A stretch of 64,000 nucleotides of DNA from Rhodamnia argentea (taxonomy: Eukaryota; Streptophyta; Magnoliopsida; Myrtales; Myrtaceae): NCBI RefSeq assembly GCF_020921035.1, contig NC_063157.1, forward strand, positions 24,011,015 to 24,075,014, read 5' to 3'. A model generated the notes under the pieces. The model was given only the letters and a program-made list of their open reading frames with translations. It did not search any database and was not told where the DNA came from. Shown one piece after another: positions 34,828 through 50,126 of the stretch (within the stretch, counting starts at the first letter, position 1; every line of letters starts with the position of its first letter). The position numbers and the translations under genes are program-made.

Positions 34828-35607
34828 TCGCACGGTGCCTCCTTGATTCCTTGAGATTAGGATAATCCTTCAGTTGTAGGAAGAAAACAACTGAAAAGAG
34901 AAGTATGCTACTTTTGCGTGGAGAATTGAAAGAGGGATTGAATAATTGTAGACCGCTCTCCCGAATGATTTCCGGTGAAGAGGGGCTTGGCACTTTTCTC
35001 TTTGTCTCTCGACTGTAGGCTTCACATGCTAAAGATACACTATTTACAGTGAGATTGAGTGATTAATTGTGCTGCCCAACTTTTTGTTTGAGTCGTGTTT
35101 GTTTCTGACAAAAATCTGAACGGATTGCATTCGGGTGCTCTAATGCGTCATGAGAGAAATCGATGTCAGATGGCGTGTTGCTTAGCTGCTAGCTAGTCCT
35201 AATGGTGGATATTTGCTGAGGAGGGGTCGTTCCATTTGAAAGTCAATTTCTTGTACACTGGGGAGTGACTATTACTGGCTCATCTCAATTTCTTGATCAT
35301 ACTTCGAGGTAAATTTTGAGAGTTTCTCCACAGAGAACATTCATTAGGTAGAAAAATGCATGTTAACATATGCAAGGCCGCATCACTTTAAGATTCGAGA
35401 GCGGCACGAATGAATTCTGAGGTTAATGGCACCATTCCTGTGCGAATTGGATGGAGAATGCAGTGACAACCAGGTACTGCATATGCTAATTATGCTCTAA
35501 TCAACACGAACACGATTGTGCCATAAATTTGGGCACCCATTTCATGGAATTGTGCTGTTCTCCATCCAGGGAATTGAATGTCGGGAAATGCAAGTCTTCA
35601 TGTAGAC

Positions 35608-35643
<36 letters not shown>

Positions 35644-35880
35644 AAGGCCACAAGAAACGGGAGCAGTACAAGGTTCCAACGACAAGCAAAGACGAGTGAA
35701 TCTCCACTGAGCTAGTATGATCACAAGTGGAATGTTGTCGCAACATCAAACAGTTTCAAACAATCCTAAGACATGGCACCGTGAAAAAAAAAAACATAAA
35801 TTCTTCACAAAACCTCCCCCGACTCCGATTCATACAAACTTACACAATTAGAAGCTTGTTCCTAGAAGTGCAGAAACATT
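34828..35880. other. Convergent intergenic region between the amidase and RopGAP genes
   Basis: Holds the 3' UTRs of two convergent genes. A (GA)n run lies at 35610-35641. No supported coding frame. Confidence 0.5.
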
Positions 35881-38800
35881 TCATCTCCATGCCTCAATCC
35901 ACTCCGTTCTTGAATCTATACGGCTTAAGCTGCCAATTACCAGGCTCTTCTCTACAGGCATTGTCACCTGGAATGCAGGTTGATGCAAGTCCAAAAATGT
36001 AGGACCCTTCTCAAAGTCCGTCTCACTAGATTGGCCAAAGCCGGTCTTCCTCCCATCCTCTTGGATTCCAGTGTTAGTAGGATCAAACATTTTGGCCTCT
36101 GTCTCACATTTGAAAATGTCGATAAATGTAGGACCCTTCTCAAAGTCTGTCTCAATAGATTGGCCAAAGCTGGCCTTCCTTCCATCCTCTTGGATTCCAG
36201 TCTTAGTAGTATCAAACATTTTGGCCTCTGTCTCACATTTAAGAATGTCGAGTTCCATCACCTCCTCATGACGACATAATTCTTCTTCAGTGATGCTCGC
36301 CTTTTCATCTGAGTTAGAGGAGCCATCTATATCGGGTTCTTCAGCAGTGAAAACTTGCTCGCGTTCTTCATTGTCCTCGGCAGAAACTCCTAGACAGGGC
36401 TGGGAAGGACTCTGGTGTCCACTCTCATCAAAAGGCTCGAGACTGGAAGGCCGAGCTGGTTCCACTGAGGAGTCCTCTCTTTGTTGCAGGGTTCTTATTA
36501 TTAGCATCTTGAGGAAATTCATCACTTGGACAGCATACATCAAAGCAGTCAAGGGATCTGCCATCTGCAATACAATAAAAGACAGTCACCCAAACCGAAG
36601 CATATCTGTAAAGTTAAACTGATAGCACAAATTGTAAATGAACCAAGATAAAAGTTCTTGGCCTATGCACAAATTCTATTATCTACATGACAACCTCTCC
36701 TCCAATCAACTTTGATGTTTACGAGATCATGAGTTCACTGTGTCAAGTTAAACTGATGCATAATGCAGCATTTGCAGGCCATTTTACAAGAGAAACCTTC
36801 ACTGAAGTATGCGATGTCTGATGGAAATGCACTTAAAAGGACACAAAAGAGACCTACTTTATATAGCAGCACCAAAGCATGAATCAACTATGCAAAGCAG
36901 GCAAGCCAAATACTCCACAATTTAAGAACAGAAGTAACATTCACTAGCGGAGTCTATATTTATGGCCCTGTAATTGTCCATGGAAGAAAATTAACCTGAG
37001 TCATATTTGGAGCAAAAACCATGGCAATATTGCGCGCATCCATTTTGTTTAGATGCTCCATCTGCGCTACATCAGCCATAAGATTGACTGCCCAATCCAG
37101 TAATGCAGCTTCTGTTGGAGGTAGAACCCTCACAAGTTCGGCACATTCTTCCTCAGTCTGGCATTGCATTACTTGCTCTGGAGAAAGAGGATCCAGCACA
37201 CCAGTGGGAAGTTCTCGAAACCATGCCTACAATTTGACACGGAATAAGTCTACTTTATCTTATAATAATAAGAGAAAATGAAATTCAATTGTTTGTACAT
37301 GAAGATCATGCATTCAAAGAGCAAACAATTTATAGAACTCGCCAGGTATAAACATTATTTTGGGATCTTAATTTTCATCTTTAGTCTGTAGTCCTGATAT
37401 CAAGACTCAACTAAGCATAATTTCTCACATCACATCACGTCATGTTCAAGGTGAGAGTATTTTGTGCCGCAGAGCATCGTGCACACCATGAAGTAGTTCT
37501 GACTGTGCTGCAGAACAAAGTAATCAAGGGGAGTATCACTTCTCTATAAAAATAAGGACAACAGGCCAATCGTACCCAACCTACCCTTAGAAGAAGATAG
37601 AAGACTACATGATGCACCCAAAACAAATCCCAATAAGATGGCATATGATGCAGCATTTTGGATAAAAACACTTTAAAATGGCATTAGATTGCAGAATGCA
37701 CATTTCTTTCCCATAGCTTTATTCTGTGCATTTACCGACTCCACTTCAGAATATTTTCACACTCCCGTTGTCCAGTCTCCTCATCAGAATAAAAAAAAAA
37801 AAAAAACACATACCACTTCAAGTACTACAGGAAGATGGCCAGTTACATAAAATGTATTCCTGCACATACTGCTATTCATGAACTTAACCATTTGGGAGGT
37901 CATGAGTGGTATTGGGACTATAAAATAGGATATGCAACTACGAAGAGGAAAAGAAGTAAGAGCTTATGCAGTAGTGATCAAAGCTTAAACCTTGATAAGT
38001 CCAGCTAGGCAATGCACATCGATGCCTTCAGGTACAACTCCCCTATTTAATTGGTCTCTAACGGACTCCTCCTGACTGTTTTCTGCATTTATCCTGAAAA
38101 TACCTTCTGCCTGCAAGAATGAAACACGCCTAATGATGATACTAAAGATTTACGAATTAAACTGGCTGGGATTTGACTACTACCAGAAAAGGAACTGAAT
38201 ATATGCGATTCTATCAAAACCCTGTTATATGTGAACCGCTATCTCCACTGGATCTAACTCGAAAACAATCATGGGCTAAGAGAGAAAGTCATAACGAACC
38301 TGTAAACCTCCCTGAGAATACAGCTTTCGTTGCATGAGCAGCAGTATTGTTGGCACACTGTTCCCTCTAGAGTCATAAGATAACTGCATGGATTCCGTCG
38401 AAACTCCAAAAACATGTGCACTAGTTCAAGAATACTGGATCAGAATATATGCAGGTTTCAAAAGGTATCCGTCTAGTTACAATTGGTAACCATTCTCACA
38501 GAAAAGATAGACAACTAAAAACTATCCTCAAAACATTGGCTTTGAAGCATCAGCAAAGGAAGAGCATATCATATACTGTGATGTCAACAAAGTAACAAGG
38601 CACAGGAGATTAAAAAGTTAACAAGTTAACATGAATTGTCCAGCGAACATTGACCCTTCTGAGTTGTTGTTAATTGCAGTTAGTTGAGGCCCCATTGTTT
38701 ATATCTTTACTAATCATATAAATGCAACAGAGACTTGACGACTCAAAAGACCTGTTGTTTCTTGTGAAGTGTGAACAGTGTTACAACTTCATTCGTTCGA

Positions 38801-40001
38801 GATATATCATACTCCACATATAAATGAAGAGAGTTTGGCAGAGCTCAACGTAATCTCAGGGACTACAAGGAAACCTATGATTATTATTCTAAAAGACTAC
38901 AAGGAAACATTTGAATATGATTCTAAAAGATGTCAAGCGTCTCATGGTACAGATGAAAGAAACCAGCCTACTCCATGAACAAGCAAGGAGAGAATACGCA
39001 GGAGAACTAAACAGGGGTCAGTTGCGACTGCTAACTTTTCTTACCCAAAATGCTACAACTAGTCCTCAAATGTCATGGCTGGCTTATTCTGAAGATCAAT
39101 ATCAAAGCCCTCCAATTGTGACTACCAAAAACTACCTCGAAAAGTTTGTAGTCGCCCACAGTTTAGACTTTCAATAAGTGCATCCGGATTTTATAAATCA
39201 TAAAATTTCCTGAACAGATAGAAACAAATGGCAGCAATGTTCTCCGTTGTCAATCTACAGTGCATACCTCTTATGGCAAGATGCTAAATGAGACTACTAT
39301 TCTAAGCCGATAACTCGAAATTCACATAGGCAATGCAGTGGGAAGAAAAGTAACCATCACAAATTCATAACCCAGACGCCACACCACAATTAGCGAATGG
39401 CCGCTCATAGCAGATACATCAAATAAAGTCATCTCCAACACATAATCGGACAACACTGAAAGGAGAAAATCGCAATTCCAAGAATAGCAACGGTCGATGC
39501 GGCAACAAGAACAGTGAAAATGACAGATTCAAGGGTCAAATCCAAAATGCACCTGGCGCTAGGAGCTCGCGTGGGCACCTCGGGCTCCAACTCGACGGGC
39601 AAACCCAGGAACCCGTTGAACCGGTCGAAGGTGACGTGGGCCACGTGGCGCACGTTGGTCGGCCACCCGATCTCCATCGCGCAAATCTCCCTCCGGTCGC
39701 TCTTGCACGCGACGAGGGACTTCCTAAAGATGGCGAACAGCAACGCCAGCAGCGAGAGCTGGTCACCCTCCCGGCCCTCCCCCTCCTCCTTGCAGCCCTC
39801 GCATGCCTCCTCCTCCTCCTCCTCCGCCGCCGACGCGGAGTCGTCGCCGTAGTCCGCGGCGGCCGAGGAGGGCGGCGAGGGCGGGGCGCTGAGGGCGGCG
39901 TCACCGCCGGGGCGGGGGGCGCAGGACAGGGAGGAGGACGAGGAAGGTGGGGAGGCCGGGGAGGACGGGAAGTGGGAGGGCGAGTGGAGAACCTCGGCCA
40001 T
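35881..40001 (-). CDS. ROP GTPase-activating protein with CRIB domain (RopGAP)
   Basis: Exons in transcription order: 40001-39553, 38420-38300, 38110-37991, 37226-36996 and 36564-35881; all phases agree and the product is 534 residues. Residues 1-85 are Ser/Pro- and Glu-rich. The CRIB motif is at about 110-135 (IGWPTNVRHVAHVTFDRF, then NGFLGLP). The RhoGAP domain spans about 160-330, with the arginine finger R196 in AEGIFRI and later AWFRELPTGVLDPLS and MDARNIAMVFAPNMTQ, closing in DPLTALMYAVQVMNFLK. It speeds GTP hydrolysis by ROP GTPases at the plasma membrane, restraining polar growth and stress signalling. The C-terminus carries a 43-residue duplication not usual for the family. The start follows an upstream in-frame methionine at 40151 that I rejected because the added peptide has no family features. 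Counterpart At2g27440, from memory. Confidence 0.93.
35983..36240 (-). repeat. 129-bp coding tandem duplication in the RopGAP tail
   Basis: Residues 416-458 and 459-501 are two copies of a 43-residue unit starting KCETEAKMFD and ending TDFEKGPTF plus four residues. The copies differ at only a few positions, for example TTKTGIQEDG against PTNTGIQEDG, so the duplication is fairly recent. It lies outside the CRIB and GAP domains. Confidence 0.92.
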
Positions 40002-43000
40002 TGCTGAGCTCGGAGTGGGGAAACGGAGATGGCGGTTACTGCTTTTCTTGATTCCCCCCCTCTCCCCCCTCCTTTTGGGGGAATCAGGAGAGCGAAATTG
40101 CGGATTCACGGGAAGTGGGTCTGTGAAGGGAAGAGCTAAAGTGGGACCCAATGGATCGCTGAGTGGCGATTTCCTGGTTTCTTTCCCAGATTGGGAACGG
40201 ATCTTGATTTTCCTTTCTTGGTTTCCGAGGATGACGAGGCGCGGATACAGATGAAGATTGAAGATTGAAGGTTGAAGATGAAGATGGTTCCGGAGGGAGG
40301 AGAGGTCATTGGTGGAAACTGTTCTCGGGCTTTACTTATATGTGTTTTTATTTATTTTCTTAATTTTTTTTTTAATCTTTCTTTGTATTTATTGGGTTTC
40401 ATATTTCGCACGTAACATGTGGAAGAAAAGTAATTACGACGCATTTAGCAGTTTACATTAATTAAACATAGAAAAATTCCAAATAAAGGTTTTTCTCGAT
40501 CAAAATTTCAAATAAGGGTATGACTTCTCCGGCCTGCCGATCAAGGGTATTTTCGTCAAAATATAATTTTGACTTAATTTTTAGTTGGTTTAAATTTAAA
40601 ATTTAAAAAGGAAGAAGAATAAGAGAAACATAAGCGAGAGGTTTCAGGTCCTTATTCGAGAAAATTAGGGCATTTCGAGCCCTTTCTTGAAATTATATAA
40701 ATGTCGGATCTCGGATTTTGATTTCCACGGTGATTGTATAAAAAAGGAATAGCTATTTATTCATCGAAAATAGTCTAGAGCGGAGCCAATCACCCTTCAC
40801 TTACTTACCATGTCCTCGTGTTAGACACATAACATGTTTTTTGATATATTAAAAGATTGTTTGGTAGATTTTGTCGATACAATCATCGTCATCGAATTTT
40901 GTTTACTGCGGACACGTTTAGTTTGTTGTTTTCGTGGTTATTAAAGTAGGTAAACGAACTAACAAGGAATAAACTCGCTCTCTCTCTCTCTCTCTTGAGT
41001 GCATTTATATTAGTATGAGATTATGGCAAAGTGACTTTTTTTTTTTTTGACAGGTCCTGTTTTCACACCTCTTTTAATCTCTTTTTGGGGATGGGGTGGG
41101 TCAAAACACACCTCTTTCCATGGAGAACATGTTCTTTTCAGGTAACTATGGATATACTTTTGTAACATCAAATCTGATCAAATATTTATCTTGACTCTTT
41201 TTTTTTTGTTCCTCTCATTCCTTATTTATGAACAGTCATTTCTCTATTTAAATCTGTTATGTAATGTTGCCTATTCTTCGTTTCTTTATCGTCTAGAAAG
41301 ACGTAAACGTTTATCTTTCTCCTAAATTATGCAGTTGATTGAGAATTCATGAGCTCTCGCAAACGGAAGCTTCTAATTTTCTGTATAGCTCGTGCGATTT
41401 CAAGGAAAAAAAAATGGGGTTGTGAGTAAAGATTAAGAACTTTCTTCAAGTAAAGTGGCAAGTTGAAGATAAAAATGATATCATGCTAGGAGAAATTATG
41501 TTATTCGATAGAGATCAAACTAGTTTTCTTGATTAACTTGGTAAAATGAACAGTAAATTGAAGAGACATAAAGGTGTTTTGTCGGTTAACATAAAAAAGT
41601 AAGTGTCTTAGATAGAATTGGGGGGTAGAAATAGGCCCACTGTTGCTAGTATAAGACATAATAATCTTCTTTCTCTCTTGTTCTCACTCGATCTTACGTC
41701 AACGATGGCTGGCGGGATTGATGATGCCAACACGAGGGTCGGCCTTCACCCGGACTTGGGAGAGGGTCATGGCCCTCTCCCGATTCAGGTGAGGGCTAGC
41801 CCCTTGCCTCCGATCGAGGAGGGTCACCGGCCATCACCGATGCTTCACTGGCAATGGGGTGGTGATCACATGAGGAGGGCCTAGATTTTTTTATTTTTTG
41901 TGTTTTTTTAAATAAGTTTTAGCCTTTTCTTTTCTTCTTTGAGTTTGTCTTTTTAATGGAAAAAAATTGGATCTTTTAACCTAGGCAATGCTGGCCCTCG
42001 ACTGTGGTTTTTGAGGGTGGCCTCACCTAGCCCTCTCTAGGCATCGCTAGTGGCCGACCATCGTCCGAGACCGGCCATCGTGAAAAGGAAAGAAAAAAAA
42101 TGTAAAAAGGAAAAAAGAAAGAAAAATTAAAAGGAAAAAAATGTAAAGAACAAAAACGCTTTTGACCAGCCGGTGAGGTTAGGTTCTTATTTTTAGATTG
42201 ACATGATCATTTTAAATCCTTATTTGAAATAAAATTCACTTGAGACCCTTATTTGAAAACAAGGTCCACTTCTAGCACTTCTTTGAAATTTTTTCATAAA
42301 ACATTTTCCCATTAACATGGAATTGTTTTATAAATATGAATTGGGTATGGGCCACTAGAGTTGCATTACGATAAATGAGTCTATTTAGATCAAACGATTT
42401 ATAATCGAGTTCGATCCATCCAATTTGATGGGTCTAATAAGATTTACCATACTCATTGCATCATGTCATGACTTCACAAATGGAGAGCTTTCATGGTTCG
42501 TCTGCTACGTATCATCTGATCTTGAACGTGGCTTAGATCCAGCTGAATACTCTCTGTTTCCTTTAAAGACAAATGAACTGAGATCGAAATTGGAGTAGCT
42601 GGATCACGAGAAGTTCCCCCTGCTGTAATGATTTTAAAAGCCACAGAGAGAGAGAGAGAGAGAGAGAGATCTGTTTAGAGGCCAGAATATCAAATTCTAC
42701 CCTCTCTCAGATGCCCATTTTCTAATGCCGTTGCTGAAATGATAATGCACTGAATCGCATGGAAGAAACTTTGGGTCGAGGAAGATGTCAGAGCCAAACA
42801 GTTTCTGTTGGTCGCACCATCATGGACCTGCTCTTCTCTCTCTCTCTCTCTCTAAAACCACATCATTATCTTCATGTTTGCTGTCGCAGCAAGATATGGA
42901 GTAATCATACAGAGAGATCTAAGGATGTCCAAATGGGGTTCGTCCTTTGTGGGCGTGCTTGGCCCTCCACGCGTGATCCCTAAGCCTTTCGGTTGGTTCC

Positions 43001-44807
43001 CTTCCTCATGCTTAAATCCAAGTTCATAATTGGGTGTCGTTGGATTCGTGTTAGAGACCGGAAGACAAGACAACATGATCGGCCAACTTGGATCGCGATC
43101 ATCGCTCATTCGACTCAAGCACATGTACTACCTCAGCAAAGCATGTGCATTTTAGACCTGCCCGAAAGCTCAATTGGAATATTCAACGTGTCAATGAAAA
43201 GTAGGCTCATTCCCTCCATCAGTCCGAACGTTGCGAGATGGTCTCACAGGAATTTCTCTATTTGCGATCGGAAAGTTGCGATTGCTTGAGAAGAACTGCG
43301 AGAGTTGCCGGAGGAGCATCCGCGACTTCCATCTCCTGAATATTGGTTTTTGTGGGTGCGAAATTAATATCATATATCATGTGTAATCGAAAGCGTATGA
43401 GTGTCTCGCCAACTTGCTGAACATTAGATAGAAAAAAAAAAGGGAAATACGGGAGCCGCCTCTAAGATAAAACTCGCATTATGATCGACTCGGACCGGGG
43501 CTAAGGTTGGGAGATTCATTTGCATTGTGACATTCTTTGTCGCACGGGAATGGAGATCCTTTATATTATCCGGTGCTCTTATTGGTATCTCGGCTATTTC
43601 TCGGCGGTTAATATATAGGGATAAAATACACGGCTAATGTTAATGTCGTTCATAGTGAACAAATTAAAAGCCTATGAGTGATGATACAAATTGAACTAAA
43701 GTTTAGATATCATTTGTGTAATTTTTTCTAATGTGTATAAAGAAGGTAAGCGTCAATTATTGAGATACCAGCGACAGCGCCACGTTGCACTGAGAATGCA
43801 CGTTCATCACAAATGACAATGGAAAGCCGACGTTTATGTGTGTTAATGGAAGGCCTTTTGAGCCCATCAAAGCCCCTCTTTCCTAGATTAACCTCGTTCA
43901 TTTTGGCCCAAATTCCTAGAATCACACCATTGAGATTGATCTTCACATTGTGCCTGGTTTGGATATGGGAGAAAGCTCGGTGAGAAAATGCAAAGACTTT
44001 TGGGCTAATTTTTTTTTTTTGAAATATAATTATGTTTGGCAAAATGTCCTTTATAATGCAACTTTGAACTAAATAGTATTTGGTAAAATTCTTCTCGCCA
44101 AAGACTTTGGCTGTAATTTTTTCCCTATTTTTCACTAGAAAAAAAAAACTTAAATCCTTTGCCGGCGAACAAGATCCGGCACCGGCGGCCGTCATATGAG
44201 GTCGCACGACCCTTGTAAGGGTCTTGCAAGGGCTGCCTAAGGTCGCGCGCACACCGGTCGTCGCCCGGGGTGGCACGACCTTACCGACCTTTCACAGCCA
44301 AATCTGGCCATGCCCGGTCGCCCTTGCGTATAAAAGATGAACAGTAACAACAAAGGCAAAATTGAAAAATGAAAAAATTGATGAGAGTAGGTTTGAAAGA
44401 AAAAAAATATTTAACCTTAGAAAAAAGCCATCCTCAAATGCTGAAGGCTGCCTTGGCCTTTCAGTTTTGTCAAGGTCAGCATTTGACAAAAGCTTCCAAA
44501 CTTTTTTGTCGCCGAGCACCCCATGTTTTTCTCGAAGGGTTTTGGAGGGGAAAGCTGAACTTCCCAAAACGCAGCATAATCACTCGTTTAGCTTGCTTTA
44601 GTTATCGTTCAATCCACTTTACCATCAATCAAAATTCCCAATTTCCTCAGCCAATCACGGTCCAACTCTTAAGTAAATCCATAATTAATCAACATGTAAT
44701 ACCAATTTTTTTGATTAATTTCATATACTACATCTGCAATTCCGACCTTCAGACATGAAAATTACAGGGCCGCTAAATCCACGGGAGGGCGTTTTCGTGA
44801 AAAAAGG
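40002..44807. other. Long intergenic region, no supported gene
   Basis: Contains a family C MITE copy at about 40471-40695, a truncated copy near 42165-42295, (CT)n at 40978-40994 and 42836-42853, and (GA)n at 42643-42669. There are GC-rich islands at 41700-41880 and 44160-44330. The 43.7-44.6 kb open frames on both strands overlap each other and consist of AT-rich translation without domains. I see no gene remnant I can name. Confidence 0.45.
40471..40695. repeat. MITE, family C, copy 2
   Basis: The left end gaaaaattccaaataaagg and the right end (complement aatttcaagaaagggctc) mirror the ends of the element at 26321-26781, with the same inner phrases (caaataaggg and ccttattcgagaaaat). A target duplication could not be assigned. 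Confidence 0.55.
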
Positions 44808-45359
44808 CTAGGCGAGGAACACCTCGAGCTCCGACCTGTTCTCCTGCTCGATCACGTCGAGGAACACCGGGTCGACCGTCACGTGACTGTCCATGCGCAC
44901 CCGGAAGCGGTGGTCCCACCACAGAACCCTCGCGACCCCGGCCACGTCCAGCTTCGCGTCCAGCACCATCTCCCGCCGCGCCACGTCGGCGAAGAACCTC
45001 CCCGCGCGGTGGGCCAGCTCGACCCCGTCGAGCCGCGCCGGGAGGCGGAGCAGCTGGCAGGACCTCGGCGGCTGGGAGCCGGCCGCCACTTCGGCGGAGC
45101 CGAGGGGGGAGCCGTCGTAGAGGATGGACATGGTGGTGGAGGAGTAGTGGACCGGGGCGACGTTGGGGTTGGTGACGTGGACGGTGAGGAGGAGCTCGGC
45201 GTCGAGGACGGGGAGGTTGAGCTTGAAGGAGGTGAGGCTGATGGAGATGAGCTGGAAGGTCGGGTCCTTGGGCTTGGCCAGGAACACGGCGGTGGCGGCG
45301 GAGGCGGATGCCGCGCCGATTAGGGCGGAGGTCCACGACCATTTGACCTTTTTGCCCAT
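44808..45359 (-). CDS. LEA_2 (late embryogenesis abundant group 2) membrane protein
   Basis: A single exon of 183 residues from the preferred start at 45359 (MGKKVKWSWTSALIG); an upstream in-frame methionine at 45395 would add 12 residues. A hydrophobic helix (SALIGAASASAATAVFLA) near residues 8-26 is followed by the beta-sandwich LEA_2 domain: FQLISISLTSFKLNLPVLDAELLLTVHVTNPN, given here only as the region 34-65, then PVHYSSTTMSILYDG, GSQPPRSCQLLRLPARLDG and VLWWDHRFRVRMDSHVTVDP. It ends with EQENRSELEVFLA. Relatives sit in membranes and are linked to desiccation and defence responses; no precise role can be assigned. The coding sequence is strongly GC-biased compared with its surroundings. 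Confidence 0.88.
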   Translation of the reverse strand: MGKKVKWSWTSALIGAASASAATAVFLAKPKDPTFQLISISLTSFKLNLPVLDAELLLTVHVTNPNVAPVHYSSTTMSILYDGSPLGSAEVAAGSQPPRSCQLLRLPARLDGVELAHRAGRFFADVARREMVLDAKLDVAGVARVLWWDHRFRVRMDSHVTVDPVFLDVIEQENRSELEVFLA

Positions 45360-45395
45360 CGGATCTCGCGGTATTTGCTTCGTGGGAGAAGACAA

Positions 45396-47158
45396 TTGGG
45401 TCTATCTGTCTCGCTAAGAGAGAGAGAGTGAACAGAGTAGAGCGATTGTGAGGTAGTGAAGCGGAGGAGAAATTTACATTGGCGAAATTGCCCCTACGTC
45501 GTTACGCCGCGTTCCGGTTCCTTGGAGAGACTGGGAGGGTCAGTTTAGCCAATTCACATGTGGGGAGAGAGTCGGGCAAAAGAGCAAACGATGCAAAATG
45601 AAAGTGGCAAAAGTTCGCCCCAAAAATGGAAAATGAAGAAAATGACGAAAGTCTCAAGTCGCAAGTGATGCGATGCAAATTATCACATTCGATCACGTAA
45701 ACCCGATGAGCTAATTGTAAATGCTAGCGCATTCGATCACGTGAGATTTATGAGCTAAGCGCAAATACAGAGGGCATTTTTTCTTTAAATGATTCATAAT
45801 AAAAAGAAATACTTTCCGAATAATTATTCCCCTTTTTAGGTTAGGAAACTCTTTTTTGTTTTATCGTAAGCATGTATAATTTTGTTTTTTACTGTAAATG
45901 ATCTCCTAGCAATCTGAATGCGTAACGATCCTGAAAATTAATTCGCGGAAAACTCTTCCATTAAAATAAACAGAGCCGAAAAATTTATGCCAAAGGGAAG
46001 AAGGAAAATGATTTATTTTCATTTATTTGGTAGCTTTAGAAAAAATGCTTTTCTTCTTTATTTTTTTTTATTTTCAATCCACAGCAAACGCTTTGAGTAC
46101 ATCGATTAATGTTCCATCATCCAAACACTAAAAAATCAGAAAATTATTTTCCCGAAAAATAGTTTTCATTTAAACAAACGGATCCTAATTATCAAAATGT
46201 GGTGCGGATGTGCATGGATTGGGTTCTCAGTAGGCGCCTTAAGTTTTGATTTACGTCTTTTGTGTGACAAATCTAGGGTTTTGAGAATTTTGATATATTT
46301 TCTTCTCTAGGACATTTATTCGATATAATAAATTGAATTTATTGTTTCGATTATTCTTAGTTTTTCCAAACTTTTTAGACACTTCATCTTTGATTGGAAG
46401 ATGCCGTAGAACTCAGCTGCTTTTTCCAACGTTTTGCTAGTGTGACGTGACATTCTCGTAGAACTTGTTGATTGGAAAATTCCTGAGTTAGGGTTTTGGG
46501 CATATAAATACGCGCTTTTGCTTTCATGTAATTCAGTCTGCCTCTTTTCACAATCCTAAGAATTATATAAGTTAGGGTTTTGTGTCCTGATCATTCCGAT
46601 CATGACCGTATAAGTCGTAGGAGAATGCTATTTGTCATTAAACTCGAAGTCAGAGTACATCAATATTTGAGTTCAAACATCTATAATTAAAAGATGCGAA
46701 ATGAGATCGCTTTCATTCTCAAATTAACCATACCCCATCTCATTTCGATTGAAACCGATCGCTGTGTGATAATCACTCCAAAAAAATGAGCATCAGAAGC
46801 CGATCACTACGTGGTGATCACTCCGGAAAAATAACATTAAAATGCTGACACGGAAGAACCAGAGATCAGCATTTGAATTGGACCTCGTACGAACAATTTG
46901 TGCAGTAAAATGGAAAACATGTGTAATCTCACATGGGTACGCATCTCTCTTGCCATTAGGGTTTATCACTGTACGTGTACGCACGTTGGTGGTCAACAAC
47001 TACACCATTCGACGAGATCATACCCCCACGTTGTGATGGTCGTGCGACGCAGTGATCTCGGTAATTCCCCCGTTTCGCAATCTCTCTCCATAAAATGAAG
47101 AAGAAGGAGGGCTTGCTTCTTCAATTCGTGACCGAATTCAAACCCTCGAGCGAAAACG
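45396..47158. other. Intergenic between the LEA_2 and peroxidase genes
   Basis: Contains a hAT-like MITE at about 46010-46195 whose right end (complement ggatccgtttgttt) fits the family at 4554 and 59351. It also has a good plus-strand TATA string (atataaatacgc) at 46501-46512 and a short near-duplicate at 46757-46830 (gatcactccg). No supported coding frame. The TATA is about 650 bases from the peroxidase start, too far to assign confidently. Confidence 0.4.
46010..46195. repeat. hAT-like MITE
   Basis: The left part (gaaaatgatttattttcatt) and the right part (aaaattattttcccg, then catttaaacaaacggatcc) are imperfect inverted copies. The style matches other hAT-type MITEs in the window. Ends are approximate. 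Confidence 0.45.
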
Positions 47159-49125
<1,967 letters not shown>

Positions 49126-50126
49126 ATTAGCGTTTGCCCTCCCGCCGATTGTTCGGATTTTGCTGCATTCTTTCATTCGACGACACCATTTGGACGCCGG
49201 TGCATGATTTTGACTTGGATCGATATTCTATAGGGACAATAGTCACGTGTCGATACCATCAATCGATGTCCTCTTTTTTTTTTTGGTTGCTTCGAGGCGT
49301 AGAAATTAATATCTTTCTGTTGATTTTTTGTTTTGTTGTTGTTGTTGAATCCATCTTATGAGTGGATGCCCTCGGCAAGTGGGAGATATACAACTTGTAA
49401 GAGATGAATTGGATAATTTCTTGTTGCTTTATATTTCTGTTTGGCTTTTATTGGTATTTTATTTATTGCCATTTCCTGAAGTTCTGTTTTTTGTTCCTTT
49501 CAAAAAATACAGAAAATGAAACCTCAAAAAAAAAAAGAAGAAAAAAGAATCGGCCAAGTTCTCTAGATCAACCCTGGAGCCGGACCGGATCAGTAGGGTT
49601 GGTTTTAAGGTCTATAGAATCGGGTTTCAAATCCTAGAATTTGATAACCGAACCTCTTAATAATTCTATCAATTAGAGGCCCATGATTAGAATTTGCGTT
49701 TATAAAAGCATTGGCAAATTTGATATTAGAGTGGAAGTTATGGGGTATAACTTGGAACCTAGAATCACCAGGTGGAAACATGTCCAGTTCCAAAATTTTC
49801 AAGGTAAGTATGAGGAGAAACCTGTTTAGATGAGTAAGTGTTATATCTCGGGTAGGTGGAATCTAAAATCTTCAGGTATGTTTTAAGTTTTAGTTGAAAT
49901 CTGAAATCTTAGTGCAAGTTGAAAACTTTTTTGAGACAAAAAAAAAACAAAGTGTCGGATAAAATTGAAATTAGACGTGAAATTGGGATTTTTACTGGGA
50001 ATTAGTCCTCCAATTTATATGTATGCCCCCGCTACAAGACGTCATTGTCGCCTCCGGCATAAATCATCCCACTGCTATTGCCCACCTTCCCTGTACTCGG
50101 GCGAGACCTGCCTGGTCGGATCTCCG
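49126..50126. other. Intergenic between the peroxidase and S40-like genes
   Basis: The 3' UTR of the peroxidase is followed by AT-rich DNA; at 49560-49810 there are phrases such as ggaacctagaatcacc and ccggaccgg that recall ends of hAT-type repeats. No supported coding frame. Confidence 0.4.

Noticed and set aside
39514-40007. Overlapping GC-rich open frames opposite and beside RopGAP exon 1
   Set aside because: They are shadows of the GC-rich Ser/Glu-coding exon in other frames.
43728-44276. 182-codon minus-strand open frame
   Set aside because: AT-rich intergenic translation with no family features; overlaps repeat-like sequence.
44883-45417. Open frames opposite the LEA_2 gene
   Set aside because: Antisense shadows of a GC-rich single-exon gene; Gly/Val/Glu-rich without domain.
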